Positions 1 to 7,428 of a stretch of 64,000 nucleotides of DNA are shown piece by piece. Numbering within the stretch: position 1 is the stretch's first letter; the number at the start of each line of letters is the position of its first letter. The position numbers were made by a program, and so were the translations under genes. This DNA is from Flavobacterium sp. SUN046 (lineage in GTDB: Bacteria > Bacteroidota > Bacteroidia > Flavobacteriales > Flavobacteriaceae): the NCBI RefSeq assembly GCF_028867965.1, contig NZ_JAPQNT010000002.1, positions 62,001-126,000 of the forward strand. The letters are read 5' to 3'. The notes below the pieces were generated by a model that was given only the letters and a program-made list of their open reading frames with translations, was not told the origin of the DNA and made no database searches.

Positions 1-676
1 CAACAAGGCCGTTTTTATTCACAACTCTAGCTTTAAAATAAGGTTGCTCGTCATCATGGTCACTTCTATTGACGCTTTGTAAAACTGCTTTATAATTGAA
101 TTTTAAAGAACTTTCATTATTGGTTTTAAATCTTTTAGCTTGAACAACAGCAACTGTAGTGCTGCTATTTTTATAATTTATCTTTAAAGCGTATTGATCG
201 AAAGCATTGATATTACCAATATATTGATCCAAATAATTAGACGGAACAGTGGTAGACATTATTGATAGATTTGCTGGGTCATATTGTTGGATAGCTGTAG
301 TAGCATTTTCATTAAGATTTTTACATTGTATTGGGTTTAAAACCTCACCTTCAGTATATAAGAAATCATTTAAAAAATTGCTTCCTCCAATAGTTTCAAA
401 TTCTTCAAATGTTCCATTAGAACAGAGGTAAACTGAAGTTAATGCTTTTGTGTTTTTTAAACTTTTACTTTTTTGTTTTTTACTATTTTCAAGTTTTTGC
501 TTGTTTTCGTAGTATTTGATTTTTTCTTTTAAATCAGTTATAGAACTACCATTGGCATCTTCAATTTTTTTATTGACATCAAAAGATAAAGTTTTAGTAA
601 CGTTGGAAGTGGCCGGTTTTTGTGAAAAAACAATAAAAAAAGAAAAGATAAAAAGAATAGATAATTTTTTTTTCAT
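1..676 (-). CDS. N-terminal fragment of a large secreted surface protein (cut by window edge)
   Basis: An open frame on the minus strand starts at ATG 676-674 and continues without a stop to base 2, giving 225 codons. It opens with a signal peptide (Lys-rich start, Leu/Phe-rich core, ending near Phe-Ser-Gln). A Lys-rich charged stretch at about residues 40-65 follows. The segment near residues 200-225 (Pro-Tyr-Phe-Lys-Ala-Arg-Val) resembles the start of the very large flavobacterial surface proteins that usually end in a T9SS sorting domain. That family link is from memory; the C-terminus is outside the window. It diverges from the radical SAM gene at 798. Confidence 0.8.
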   Translation of the reverse strand, partial: MKKKLSILFIFSFFIVFSQKPATSNVTKTLSFDVNKKIEDANGSSITDLKEKIKYYENKQKLENSKKQKSKSLKNTKALTSVYLCSNGTFEEFETIGGSNFLNDFLYTEGEVLNPIQCKNLNENATTAIQQYDPANLSIMSTTVPSNYLDQYIGNINAFDQYALKINYKNSSTTVAVVQAKRFKTNNESSLKFNYKAVLQSVNRSDHDDEQPYFKARVVNKNGLV

Positions 677-797
677 GGCTAATAACATATCAATTAAAAT
701 GCAATATAGAAAAAGTTATTTTTTAATTAAAATAAAATCTATAAAAAGCTGGTTTAATTGATAAAATGAAGATATTTTTGCTAAAAAACGATTTTCA

Positions 798-3023
798 TTG
801 AAAGACATTCTATTAATAACACCGCCATTTACGCAACTCAATACACCGTATCCTGCAACTGCTTACATAAAAGGGTTTCTTGATACGAAAGAAATTAGTG
901 CTTTTCAAATGGATTTGGGAATTGAGGTGATTTTAGAATTATTTTCAAAAAAAGGTTTAGAACAAATTTTCTCGTATGCAGATTCTAACGTATTGAACGC
1001 TGTCGAAGAATTGTCTTCCAATTCACAACGTATTTTATCTTTAAAAGAAGAGTATACCAAAACCATTGATTCAGTAATTGCTTTTCTTCAAGGAAAAAAT
1101 CCTTCAATGGCTCGCCAAATTTGTAGTGGAAATTTCCTTCCGGAAGCCTCACGATTTCAGCAATTAGACGATTTAGAATATGCTTTCGGAAGTATGGGAA
1201 TGCAAGACAAAGCCAAACATTTAGCCACTTTGTATCTCGAAGATTTATCTGATTTTATCGTAGAATGCATCGATGAAAATTTTGGATTTAGTCGTTATGC
1301 TGAGCGTCTAGGACGAAGCGCTAATTCATTTGATGAAATGTATGATAAATTAGGTCAAGAGTTAACCTATATTGATAAAATTTCACTTCGAATTTTAAAA
1401 GAGAAAATAGAATTAGTACATCCGAAACTATTTTTAATATCAGTTCCTTTTCCAGGAAATTTGTATAGTGCTTTTAGATGCGCACAATATGTTAAAACGA
1501 ATTATCCAGAAATAAAGATTTCAATGGGTGGCGGTTTTCCAAATACTGAATTACGAGATTTGAAAGACAAACGTGTATTTGAATTTTTCGATTATATAAC
1601 TTTAGATGATGGCGAATTACCAGTTGAATTATTAGTTAATGCAGTTTGTCACCACAAGTCCAATCGAATTGCTATTGATCAAAATCAAGTTGAATTCAAA
1701 AGAACATTTCTCCTTGAAAACAACCAAGTAGTTTATAAAAATAATACTACCAAACCCGATTACAAACAAAGTCAAGTTGGAACTCCAAATTATTCTGATT
1801 TATATCTAGACAAGTACATTTCGGTTATAGAAATCGCCAATCCAATGCACAGTTTGTGGAGTGATGGTCGTTGGAATAAACTCACAATGGCACACGGTTG
1901 TTATTGGGGAAAATGCACTTTTTGTGATATTTCTTTAGATTATATCAAACTTTACGAACCTGTAACTGCAAAATTATTGGTCGATCGAATGGAAGAATTA
2001 ATTGCTCAAACAGGTGAAAACGGATTCCATTTTGTAGACGAAGCAGCACCGCCAGCATTGATGCGTGAGGTAGCTTTAGAAATCTTAAAACGAAATTTGG
2101 TTGTAACATGGTGGACAAACATTCGATTTGAGAAAAGTTTTACTGCCGATTTGTGTATTTTGCTCAAAGAATCAGGTTGTATAGCCGTTTCTGGCGGATT
2201 GGAAGTAGCGTCTGATAGATTACTAGAATTAATAAAAAAAGGAGTTACGGTTGAGCAAGTTGCAAAAGTCACCAAAAATTTCACCGAAGCAGGAATCATG
2301 GTGCATGCCTATTTAATGTACGGATATCCAACTCAAACCATTCAAGAAACAGTTGATAGTTTGGAAATGGTGCGACAATTATTTGAATTAGGCATCTTAC
2401 AATCGGGTTTTTGGCATCAGTTTGCAATGACGGCGCATTCGCCAGTTGGAATGTTTCCAGAGGAATTTGGTGTGATTCCGAATCAAAACGAAATTACGTT
2501 TGCCAATAACGACATTAATTTTAAAGATAAAACAGGCATTAATCACGATAAGTTTAGTTTCGGATTAAAGAAATCGTTGTTCAATTACATGCACGGAATG
2601 TGTTTTGATTATCCGCTACAAGATTGGTTTGATTTTAAAATTCCGAATACTAAAATTCCAGCCGATTATATTGTTTCTTGTTTAGAAAATGAAACTGATT
2701 TCAATATAAAACCTTCTTCAAAAGTTATATGGATAGGCGGAAAGCCATCACTAGAAACGTATACAAAATCTAAAAAAGGAAATTCTTGGCAAATGTCAAA
2801 ATTGACTTTTCATGATAAACGCGAATCATTTGAAATTTCTTTAGAGAAAGATAAAGCCGATTGGTTGCTTCAAACATTAGAGAAAGTAACTGTTTTCAAT
2901 ACTCAAAAATTGACTTTTGCTAATTTAAAATCTGATTTTGAAATTCATTTTGATGATTTTGAATTGTTTTGGTATTCGAAGTCAATACATACTCTAAAAT
3001 CTTTCGGATTGTTAGTGCTTTAA
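798..3023 (+). CDS. B12-binding-like radical SAM protein
   Basis: This 741-residue protein has an N-terminal half resembling the cobalamin-binding fold of B12-dependent radical SAM enzymes (residues about 1-260; Ser-Met-Gly-Gly-Gly-Phe-Pro near the end). The iron-sulfur motif is at Cys368, Cys373 and Cys376, in the context Gly-Cys-Tyr-Trp-Gly-Lys-Cys-Thr-Phe-Cys. The spacing is CX4CX2C rather than the classic CX3CX2C. A TIM-barrel segment follows (about 380-560, with Gly-Gly-Leu-Glu-Val-Ala-Ser), then a C-terminal domain I do not recognise. The start is TTG at 798; an ATG at 766 runs into a stop just before it, and the Met-Lys-Asp-Ile-Leu-Leu-Ile-Thr-Pro-Pro start fits the family. The substrate is unknown. 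It stands alone. Confidence 0.85.
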   Translation: MKDILLITPPFTQLNTPYPATAYIKGFLDTKEISAFQMDLGIEVILELFSKKGLEQIFSYADSNVLNAVEELSSNSQRILSLKEEYTKTIDSVIAFLQGKNPSMARQICSGNFLPEASRFQQLDDLEYAFGSMGMQDKAKHLATLYLEDLSDFIVECIDENFGFSRYAERLGRSANSFDEMYDKLGQELTYIDKISLRILKEKIELVHPKLFLISVPFPGNLYSAFRCAQYVKTNYPEIKISMGGGFPNTELRDLKDKRVFEFFDYITLDDGELPVELLVNAVCHHKSNRIAIDQNQVEFKRTFLLENNQVVYKNNTTKPDYKQSQVGTPNYSDLYLDKYISVIEIANPMHSLWSDGRWNKLTMAHGCYWGKCTFCDISLDYIKLYEPVTAKLLVDRMEELIAQTGENGFHFVDEAAPPALMREVALEILKRNLVVTWWTNIRFEKSFTADLCILLKESGCIAVSGGLEVASDRLLELIKKGVTVEQVAKVTKNFTEAGIMVHAYLMYGYPTQTIQETVDSLEMVRQLFELGILQSGFWHQFAMTAHSPVGMFPEEFGVIPNQNEITFANNDINFKDKTGINHDKFSFGLKKSLFNYMHGMCFDYPLQDWFDFKIPNTKIPADYIVSCLENETDFNIKPSSKVIWIGGKPSLETYTKSKKGNSWQMSKLTFHDKRESFEISLEKDKADWLLQTLEKVTVFNTQKLTFANLKSDFEIHFDDFELFWYSKSIHTLKSFGLLVL

Positions 3024-3106
3024 GAATTTAATTTTAGTTTTTTATAAAATTTTAATAATCAATTATAAACAACTAAAAAAAAACAAGTTTCTATCATTAT
3101 TTTTAA

Positions 3107-3114
3107 TAAATTTG
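3107..3114 (+). promoter_or_regulatory. Predicted -7 element TAAATTTG of the ankyrin gene
   Basis: TAAATTTG matches the Bacteroidota -7 consensus TAnnTTTG. It lies 11 bases before the GTG start at 3125, so the leader would be very short. No clear -33 TTG is seen at 17-23 bases upstream. Confidence 0.5.
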
Positions 3115-3124
3115 CTAAAAAAAA

Positions 3125-3637
3125 GTGAAGAATTTTCTATTAATATTGTTATTCGTTTTCAATTGTGGATTCTCACAAAATAAAGATTGCTTTAATGTCG
3201 CTAGAAAAGGCACATTAGATGAAATTAAAGTTTTGGTAAAAGAAAACCCTAAAGTAGTTAATTCCGTAAATGATAGAGGTTCGAGCATGTTAATTTTAGC
3301 CTGTTACACCGGAAATAACGAAGTTGCTAAATTTTTATTGGAGAATAATTGCGATGTAAATTATGTAAGTGACAATGGCACAGCATTAATGGCTGCTGTT
3401 GTAAAAGGTAATATTGAAATGGTAAAATTCATTCTTAGCAAAAAGGCTAATGTTAATTTGACCGATACCAACGGAATTACAGCATTAATTTATGCCGTTC
3501 AATTTAAAAATGTAGAAATTATAAAACTGCTGTTACAAAACAATGCAGATAAAAAAATCATAGATAAAAACGGAAAAACAGCATTTGAATATGCCGTTTT
3601 TTCAGGAAACGAAGAAATAATAAACTTATTAAAATAA
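3125..3637 (+). CDS. Exported ankyrin-repeat protein
   Basis: The 170-residue protein starts at GTG, chosen because it gives an intact signal peptide (Leu-rich core ending at about Phe-Ser-Gln, residue 18). About four ankyrin repeats follow, each with the usual pattern of Gly-x-Thr/Ser-Ala/Met-Leu, then Ala-x-x-x-Gly-Asn, then Leu-Leu-x-x-x-Ala. One example is Asn-Gly-Ile-Thr-Ala-Leu-Ile-Tyr-Ala near residue 117. Such proteins bind other proteins; here it should act in the periplasm. The partner is not visible. It ends 21 bases before the DOMON gene and may be cotranscribed with it, but a start at 3107 makes it at least partly independent. Confidence 0.85.
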   Translation: MKNFLLILLFVFNCGFSQNKDCFNVARKGTLDEIKVLVKENPKVVNSVNDRGSSMLILACYTGNNEVAKFLLENNCDVNYVSDNGTALMAAVVKGNIEMVKFILSKKANVNLTDTNGITALIYAVQFKNVEIIKLLLQNNADKKIIDKNGKTAFEYAVFSGNEEIINLLK

Positions 3638-3658
3638 AAATCGCTAAAATTTAAAATT

Positions 3659-4417
3659 ATGAAAAGAAAATTACTTTTAACAATGGCTCTAATTTTAGGA
3701 GTCTCGACAGTATCATTAGCACAATTTTCAACCGGTGTTGTTACTTTGTCAGGTTCAACAAGAACATTAAAAATTGATACTAATTCAACTACAGTTACAA
3801 TGACTTTAACTGGAAATAGTACACATTGGTTAGGTATAGGATTTAATGGGTTTTCAATGGCCGAAGTGACAGATATGTTTATTTGGAATTCAACAACTAA
3901 TAGAGATTATATTGCACCAGGAGGACACAATACTCCAGCTGCTGATGCCGCTGGTTCTCAAAGTTGGACAATTACTTCTGACACTGTTTCTGGAACAACA
4001 AGAACGGTTGTTGCAACTAGACCTTTAGTTTCTGCTGGGGATTATACATTTACAAATGATGCAACCTCAATTAATATTATTTTTTCAGAAGGGAATACAA
4101 CAACTTTGGCTTATCATGGAAGTAATCCACATGCTCCACAAACTTTAACACGATCACAATTAGGAGTAGAAGATTTTTCATTAAAAGCCTCGTCAATATT
4201 TCCAAATCCAACATCAGGAAATTTTTCGATAAAAACTAAAACCTATCTTACACAAGTTAACGTATATACACAAACAGGCGCATTCGTTAAAACAATTAAT
4301 GTTGAAGATGATTCTGAAAATGTAGAATTAAATATCACAGGTTTACAAACCGGAGTTTATTTAATAGAATTGAAAAATGACACTGATAAATCATGGAAAA
4401 AAGTTATTGTAAATTAA
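3659..4417 (+). CDS. Secreted DOMON-like protein with T9SS type A sorting domain
   Basis: This protein has 252 residues. A signal peptide (ending near Ser-Leu-Ala-Gln, residue 21) is followed by a beta-rich domain (about 25-155). Its His-Trp-Leu-Gly-Ile-Gly-Phe-Asn-Gly and Asp-Met-Phe-Ile-Trp segments resemble DOMON domains, which bind heme or sugars. The last 75 residues form a T9SS type A sorting domain with Phe-Pro-Asn-Pro-Thr-Ser-Gly-Asn near 182 and a Tyr-Leu-Ile-Glu-Leu then Lys-Lys-Val-Ile-Val-Asn end. The protein is therefore expected outside the outer membrane. A terminator follows, but same-strand genes with envelope functions continue downstream. The DOMON assignment comes from pattern recognition only. 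Confidence 0.8.
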   Translation: MKRKLLLTMALILGVSTVSLAQFSTGVVTLSGSTRTLKIDTNSTTVTMTLTGNSTHWLGIGFNGFSMAEVTDMFIWNSTTNRDYIAPGGHNTPAADAAGSQSWTITSDTVSGTTRTVVATRPLVSAGDYTFTNDATSINIIFSEGNTTTLAYHGSNPHAPQTLTRSQLGVEDFSLKASSIFPNPTSGNFSIKTKTYLTQVNVYTQTGAFVKTINVEDDSENVELNITGLQTGVYLIELKNDTDKSWKKVIVN

Positions 4418-4441
4418 AAAATTTAATAATTTACACCAACT

Positions 4442-4473
4442 AAACTCCAAATCTTGATTTGGAGTTTTTTTCT
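4442..4473 (+). terminator. Rho-independent terminator
   Basis: An 11-bp perfect stem, AAACTCCAAAT (4442-4452) with ATTTGGAGTTT (4457-4467), has a 4-base loop and is followed by a T run. It ends the DOMON transcript. Confidence 0.85.
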
Positions 4474-4505
4474 TAAAACAAATACAATTTAATAAGTAAA
4501 ATAAA

Positions 4506-4898
4506 ATGAGTAGTAAATTTAAAAAAATAGTAATTGCAATAGCATTACTTTTGGTAGCAGGTTATTTTGCTTTTGATTATGTAATGCATGGCGGCGCTAG
4601 AGATGTTCAAGCCGAAAAAAGTGCGTTTACTGTGAAATCAACTTCTTTTTTTAATGAATTTTCATCAAATGCTGATTTGGCAACAAAAAAATATTTGAAT
4701 AAACCAGTAGAAATATCAGGAATAATTTCTAGTATTAAAGACAGCATTGTAACTATTGACAATACTATTTTGTGCAAGATGAAAGATTTGAAGGATATTT
4801 CTAAAGAATTAAAAACAGTAACAATAAAAGGAAGAGTTGTAGGATTTGACGATCTTATGGGCGAAATTAAATTAGATGAATGTACGTTATCAAAATAA
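4506..4898 (+). CDS. Membrane-anchored OB-fold (tRNA_anti-like) protein
   Basis: The 130-residue protein has one N-terminal membrane segment or uncleaved signal (about residues 8-26). An OB-fold-like beta domain follows, with Tyr-Leu-Asn-Lys-Pro-Val-Glu-Ile-Ser-Gly-Ile-Ile near 64-75 and a matching Val-Thr-Ile-Lys-Gly-Arg-Val-Val-Gly-Phe-Asp near 104-114. This is the pattern of the tRNA_anti-like family of small Bacteroidota envelope proteins, whose function is unknown. It heads a tight same-strand run with the beta-barrel, cytochrome c and YceI genes (gaps of 8, 12 and 15 bases), so a shared job in the periplasm is likely. Confidence 0.75.
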   Translation: MSSKFKKIVIAIALLLVAGYFAFDYVMHGGARDVQAEKSAFTVKSTSFFNEFSSNADLATKKYLNKPVEISGIISSIKDSIVTIDNTILCKMKDLKDISKELKTVTIKGRVVGFDDLMGEIKLDECTLSK

Positions 4899-4906
4899 TT
4901 AAAAAA

Positions 4907-5770
4907 ATGAAAAAAGTTAAAATTTTATTTGCATTAACAGGTTTGTTATCATTTGGCTTTGCAAATGCTCAAGACGATTTATTAAATGAATTAGGTTCAG
5001 GAACTGATGGCAAAAAACAAATTGAGATTGCAGCGTTCAAAGGTCTACAAGTATGTACAATGCAATCAACCAAGTTGGCAGCCAAAGGCGAATGGTATTT
5101 TTTAGTTTCGCACAGATTTGGTGATTTAACCAACGGATTAGATAATTTTTTCGGATTAGATAATGCTTACACTAAATTAGGTGGTCTATATGGTGTAACC
5201 AATTGGTTTACTGTTGGTTTATCAAGACAAACGTACAATAAAACTTTTGAAACTACGTTAAAATATAAGCTTGCCAATCAAGAAATTGATGGATTTCCTG
5301 TAACTATAGTTGGATATAATACAATTGATATAAATACTAAACTTAGTACAGATTTATTTCCAAATTTATCATTTACTGATCGTATGGCTTATTCTAATCA
5401 ATTGATTGTTTCTAGAAAATTTTCTAATTCATTCTCGTTGGAAGTAAACCCAATTTACATCCATAAAAATTTATATCAAACCGGAATAGAACGAAAAGAT
5501 AATTTTTTAATTGGAGTTGGCTCAAGATACAAATTAACCAAAAGAATTAGTTGGAATATTGAATATGCAGCTCGATTAAACCCTGAAGAAAATAGCGTTT
5601 TTCACAATCCAATCACAACTGGCATAGATATTGAAACTGGTGGACATGTATTTCAATTGTTGTTTTCTAACAGTCAGCCAATGAATGATGTTGCTTATTT
5701 TACAGCAGCAGATGGAAAAGGATTTAGCAAAGGAATTTATTTTGGTTTTAATTTATATAGAGTTTTTTAA
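4907..5770 (+). CDS. DUF5777-type outer membrane beta-barrel protein
   Basis: I chose the ATG at 4907, giving 287 residues. The open frame begins 9 codons earlier, inside the preceding gene, but only from 4907 does a proper signal peptide start (Met-Lys-Lys-Val-Lys, Leu-rich core, ending at Ala-Asn-Ala-Gln). The rest alternates in the manner of a beta barrel, with many aromatic strand ends, and closes on Leu-Tyr-Arg-Val-Phe, a typical outer-membrane C-terminus. The Ser-His-Arg-Phe-Gly-Asp segment near residue 66 fits the DUF5777 family. Members often sit beside cytochrome c and YceI genes, as here. Transport substrate unknown. Confidence 0.8.
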   Translation: MKKVKILFALTGLLSFGFANAQDDLLNELGSGTDGKKQIEIAAFKGLQVCTMQSTKLAAKGEWYFLVSHRFGDLTNGLDNFFGLDNAYTKLGGLYGVTNWFTVGLSRQTYNKTFETTLKYKLANQEIDGFPVTIVGYNTIDINTKLSTDLFPNLSFTDRMAYSNQLIVSRKFSNSFSLEVNPIYIHKNLYQTGIERKDNFLIGVGSRYKLTKRISWNIEYAARLNPEENSVFHNPITTGIDIETGGHVFQLLFSNSQPMNDVAYFTAADGKGFSKGIYFGFNLYRVF

Positions 5771-5782
5771 ATAAATAATATT

Positions 5783-6142
5783 ATGAAGATTTTAAAAATT
5801 TGTACTGCTTTTATAGTACTTTCAACTTTGGTTTTGTTTTCTTGTGAATCAAGAACTTATGAAGATATTTCAGATACTTTTGTAGCAAATCCAACTTACA
5901 CGGCTAATGTAAAACCTATTATAGAAAATAATTGCTTATCATGTCACGGTGCCAATACTAATGCACAATATCCACCAATGGAAAGTTATGCAGATGTTAG
6001 AGATGCAGCCGAAAATGGTGAAATGATTTGTCGAATTGACGATCAATCTTGTGGTGGTGCTATTATGCCACAAACAGGAAAAATGCCGCAAGTAACTATT
6101 GATATCATTAAACGTTGGAAACAACAAGGCTATGCTAACTAA
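5783..6142 (+). CDS. Lipoprotein cytochrome c
   Basis: The 119-residue protein has a lipoprotein signal ending at Leu-Phe-Ser-Cys (lipidated Cys21). It has one heme c site, Cys51-Leu-Ser-Cys54-His55. Met95 and Met101 (Ala-Ile-Met-Pro-Gln-Thr-Gly-Lys-Met-Pro) are candidates for the sixth heme ligand. An extra pair, Cys83 and Cys90, could form a disulfide. The N-terminal Tyr-x-x-x-Val-Lys-Pro-Ile-Ile-Glu-x-Asn-Cys pattern is common in Bacteroidota single-heme lipoproteins. It should carry electrons in the periplasm. Its place between the beta-barrel and YceI genes suggests one operon. Confidence 0.88.
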   Translation: MKILKICTAFIVLSTLVLFSCESRTYEDISDTFVANPTYTANVKPIIENNCLSCHGANTNAQYPPMESYADVRDAAENGEMICRIDDQSCGGAIMPQTGKMPQVTIDIIKRWKQQGYAN

Positions 6143-6157
6143 TTAATAAAAAATACA

Positions 6158-6706
6158 ATGAAAAAAATAATTTTAGTTTCTGTAATACTATTGAATAGCA
6201 TTAGTATTTTTTCTCAAAAAATGATAACGCGCTCAGGTGAAGTTAAATTTGAAGCATCAATGCCAGCAGTAGAAGAAGTTGCTGCCAAAACCAATACAGC
6301 ATCGTGTATTTTTGATAAAACTACAGGAGATTTTGCAGCACTTATTTTGATAAAATCATTCAAGTTTAAAGTGCCTTTAATGGAAGAACATTTTAATGAG
6401 AATTATATTGAAAGTGATAAATTTCCAAAAGCAACTTTTAAAGGAAAAGTTTTAAATTATGATGCAGCTAAAGTTGCAGCTGGTAAAGCAACATTTGATA
6501 TTGAAGGTGATTTAACCATTCATGGAATAACTAAAAAAGTTAAAACCAAAATCACTTTTTCACAATTAGGAGACAAATTAACATCAACTTGTAATTTTAA
6601 TGTTAAACCATCAGATTATGATATTAAAATTCCATCTTTAGTGAAAAGTAAAATAGCTGAATCGGTGGCTATCAATTGTAAATTTGATTTGGAAAACAAA
6701 CAATAA
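6158..6706 (+). CDS. YceI family periplasmic protein
   Basis: The 182-residue protein has a signal peptide (about residues 1-19, ending Phe-Ser-Gln) and a YceI/lipocalin-like fold. Visible marks are Lys-Phe-Pro-Lys-Ala-Thr-Phe-Lys-Gly near 88-96 and Gly-Asp-Leu-Thr-Ile-His-Gly-Ile-Thr-Lys near 118-127. Members bind isoprenoid lipids such as quinones in the periplasm. The cytochrome c gene is 15 bases upstream, so a link to quinone or electron handling is an inference. A terminator follows directly. Confidence 0.88.
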   Translation: MKKIILVSVILLNSISIFSQKMITRSGEVKFEASMPAVEEVAAKTNTASCIFDKTTGDFAALILIKSFKFKVPLMEEHFNENYIESDKFPKATFKGKVLNYDAAKVAAGKATFDIEGDLTIHGITKKVKTKITFSQLGDKLTSTCNFNVKPSDYDIKIPSLVKSKIAESVAINCKFDLENKQ

Positions 6707-6729
6707 TTGTACGCACATAAAATTTTTAA

Positions 6730-6757
6730 ACTCTAGCATTAGCTGGAGTTTTTTTAT
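6730..6757 (+). terminator. Rho-independent terminator after yceI
   Basis: Stem ACTCTAGC (6730-6737) pairs with GCTGGAGT (6742-6749), with one wobble pair and an ATTA loop, then a run of T. It closes the 4506-6706 gene run. Confidence 0.8.
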
Positions 6758-6834
6758 TTAAAATCTTTTTTAAATTTTAATTTCGCAATCGATTTCGTTT
6801 TCATAAATTTACTTCCAATTTAATTTATACCCTT

Positions 6835-7320
6835 ATGAATAACTCTTATAAGCTTTCGGTAAATAATACAACATCCTTTAGTTTAGACGAAAATAGCCTT
6901 GAAAACCTTGATGCAATTCAGACGGAAACTGCTAAATTTCATATACTAAAAGAGGAAAAACCATTTAATATCGAAATTGTTTCTTCTAATTTTTTAGCAA
7001 AAAAATATACCATAAAAGTAAATAATACTACTTACGAAGTCGCTATTGCTGACGCTTTAGATTTACTCATCGAAAGTATGGGAATCGAACGTGGCGGAAC
7101 CAAAATTGTAAACGCAATTAAAGCGCCAATGCCCGGATTGATTTTGGAAATCAACGTAGAAGTTGGTCAAACAGTAAAACAAAATGATCCATTATTAATT
7201 CTAGAAGCAATGAAAATGGAAAACAGTTTTCTTTCGCCGCGTGATGGAATTATTAAATCAATCGCTGTTGCAAAAGGAATCGCAGTTGATAAAGGACAAC
7301 TATTAATCGAATTTGAATAA
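6835..7320 (+). CDS. Biotin carboxyl carrier subunit of acyl-CoA carboxylase
   Basis: The 161-residue protein carries a C-terminal biotinyl domain (about 92-161). Its motif Glu124-Ala-Met-Lys127-Met-Glu-Asn makes Lys127 the biotinylated residue. The N-terminal half (1-90) is a linker or assembly region typical of the Bacteroidota carrier protein. It carries CO2 between the biotin carboxylase (7429) and the carboxyltransferase (8964), which follow on the same strand. This three-gene set is the acyl-CoA carboxylase kind; propionyl-CoA is the likely substrate because methylmalonyl-CoA mutase genes are also in the window. Essential AccB is a distinct protein in these organisms. Confidence 0.88.
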   Translation: MNNSYKLSVNNTTSFSLDENSLENLDAIQTETAKFHILKEEKPFNIEIVSSNFLAKKYTIKVNNTTYEVAIADALDLLIESMGIERGGTKIVNAIKAPMPGLILEINVEVGQTVKQNDPLLILEAMKMENSFLSPRDGIIKSIAVAKGIAVDKGQLLIEFE

Positions 7321-7326
7321 TCTATT

Positions 7327-7351
7327 TGTCACTCCGAGCGCAGTCGAGGAG
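7327..7351. repeat. REP-like interspersed repeat (half unit)
   Basis: The sequence starts TGTCACTCCGAGCGCAGTCG and ends GAGGAG, with an imperfect CTCC/GGAG pairing. I recognise this type as a short repeat scattered between genes in many flavobacteria. A related full palindrome is at 35040-35096. It lies between the carrier and carboxylase genes. Confidence 0.6.
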
Positions 7352-7428
7352 TTTTGATGAAATGTAAATGTGATTAGAATATAAATATAATTTAGTATTA
7401 AAGAGATTGCTTCGTGCTTCGCAAAAAC

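Noticed and set aside
249..761. Two plus-strand open frames at 249-431 and 516-761.
   Set aside because: They lie opposite the well-supported partial minus-strand gene that starts at 676 and look like shadows.
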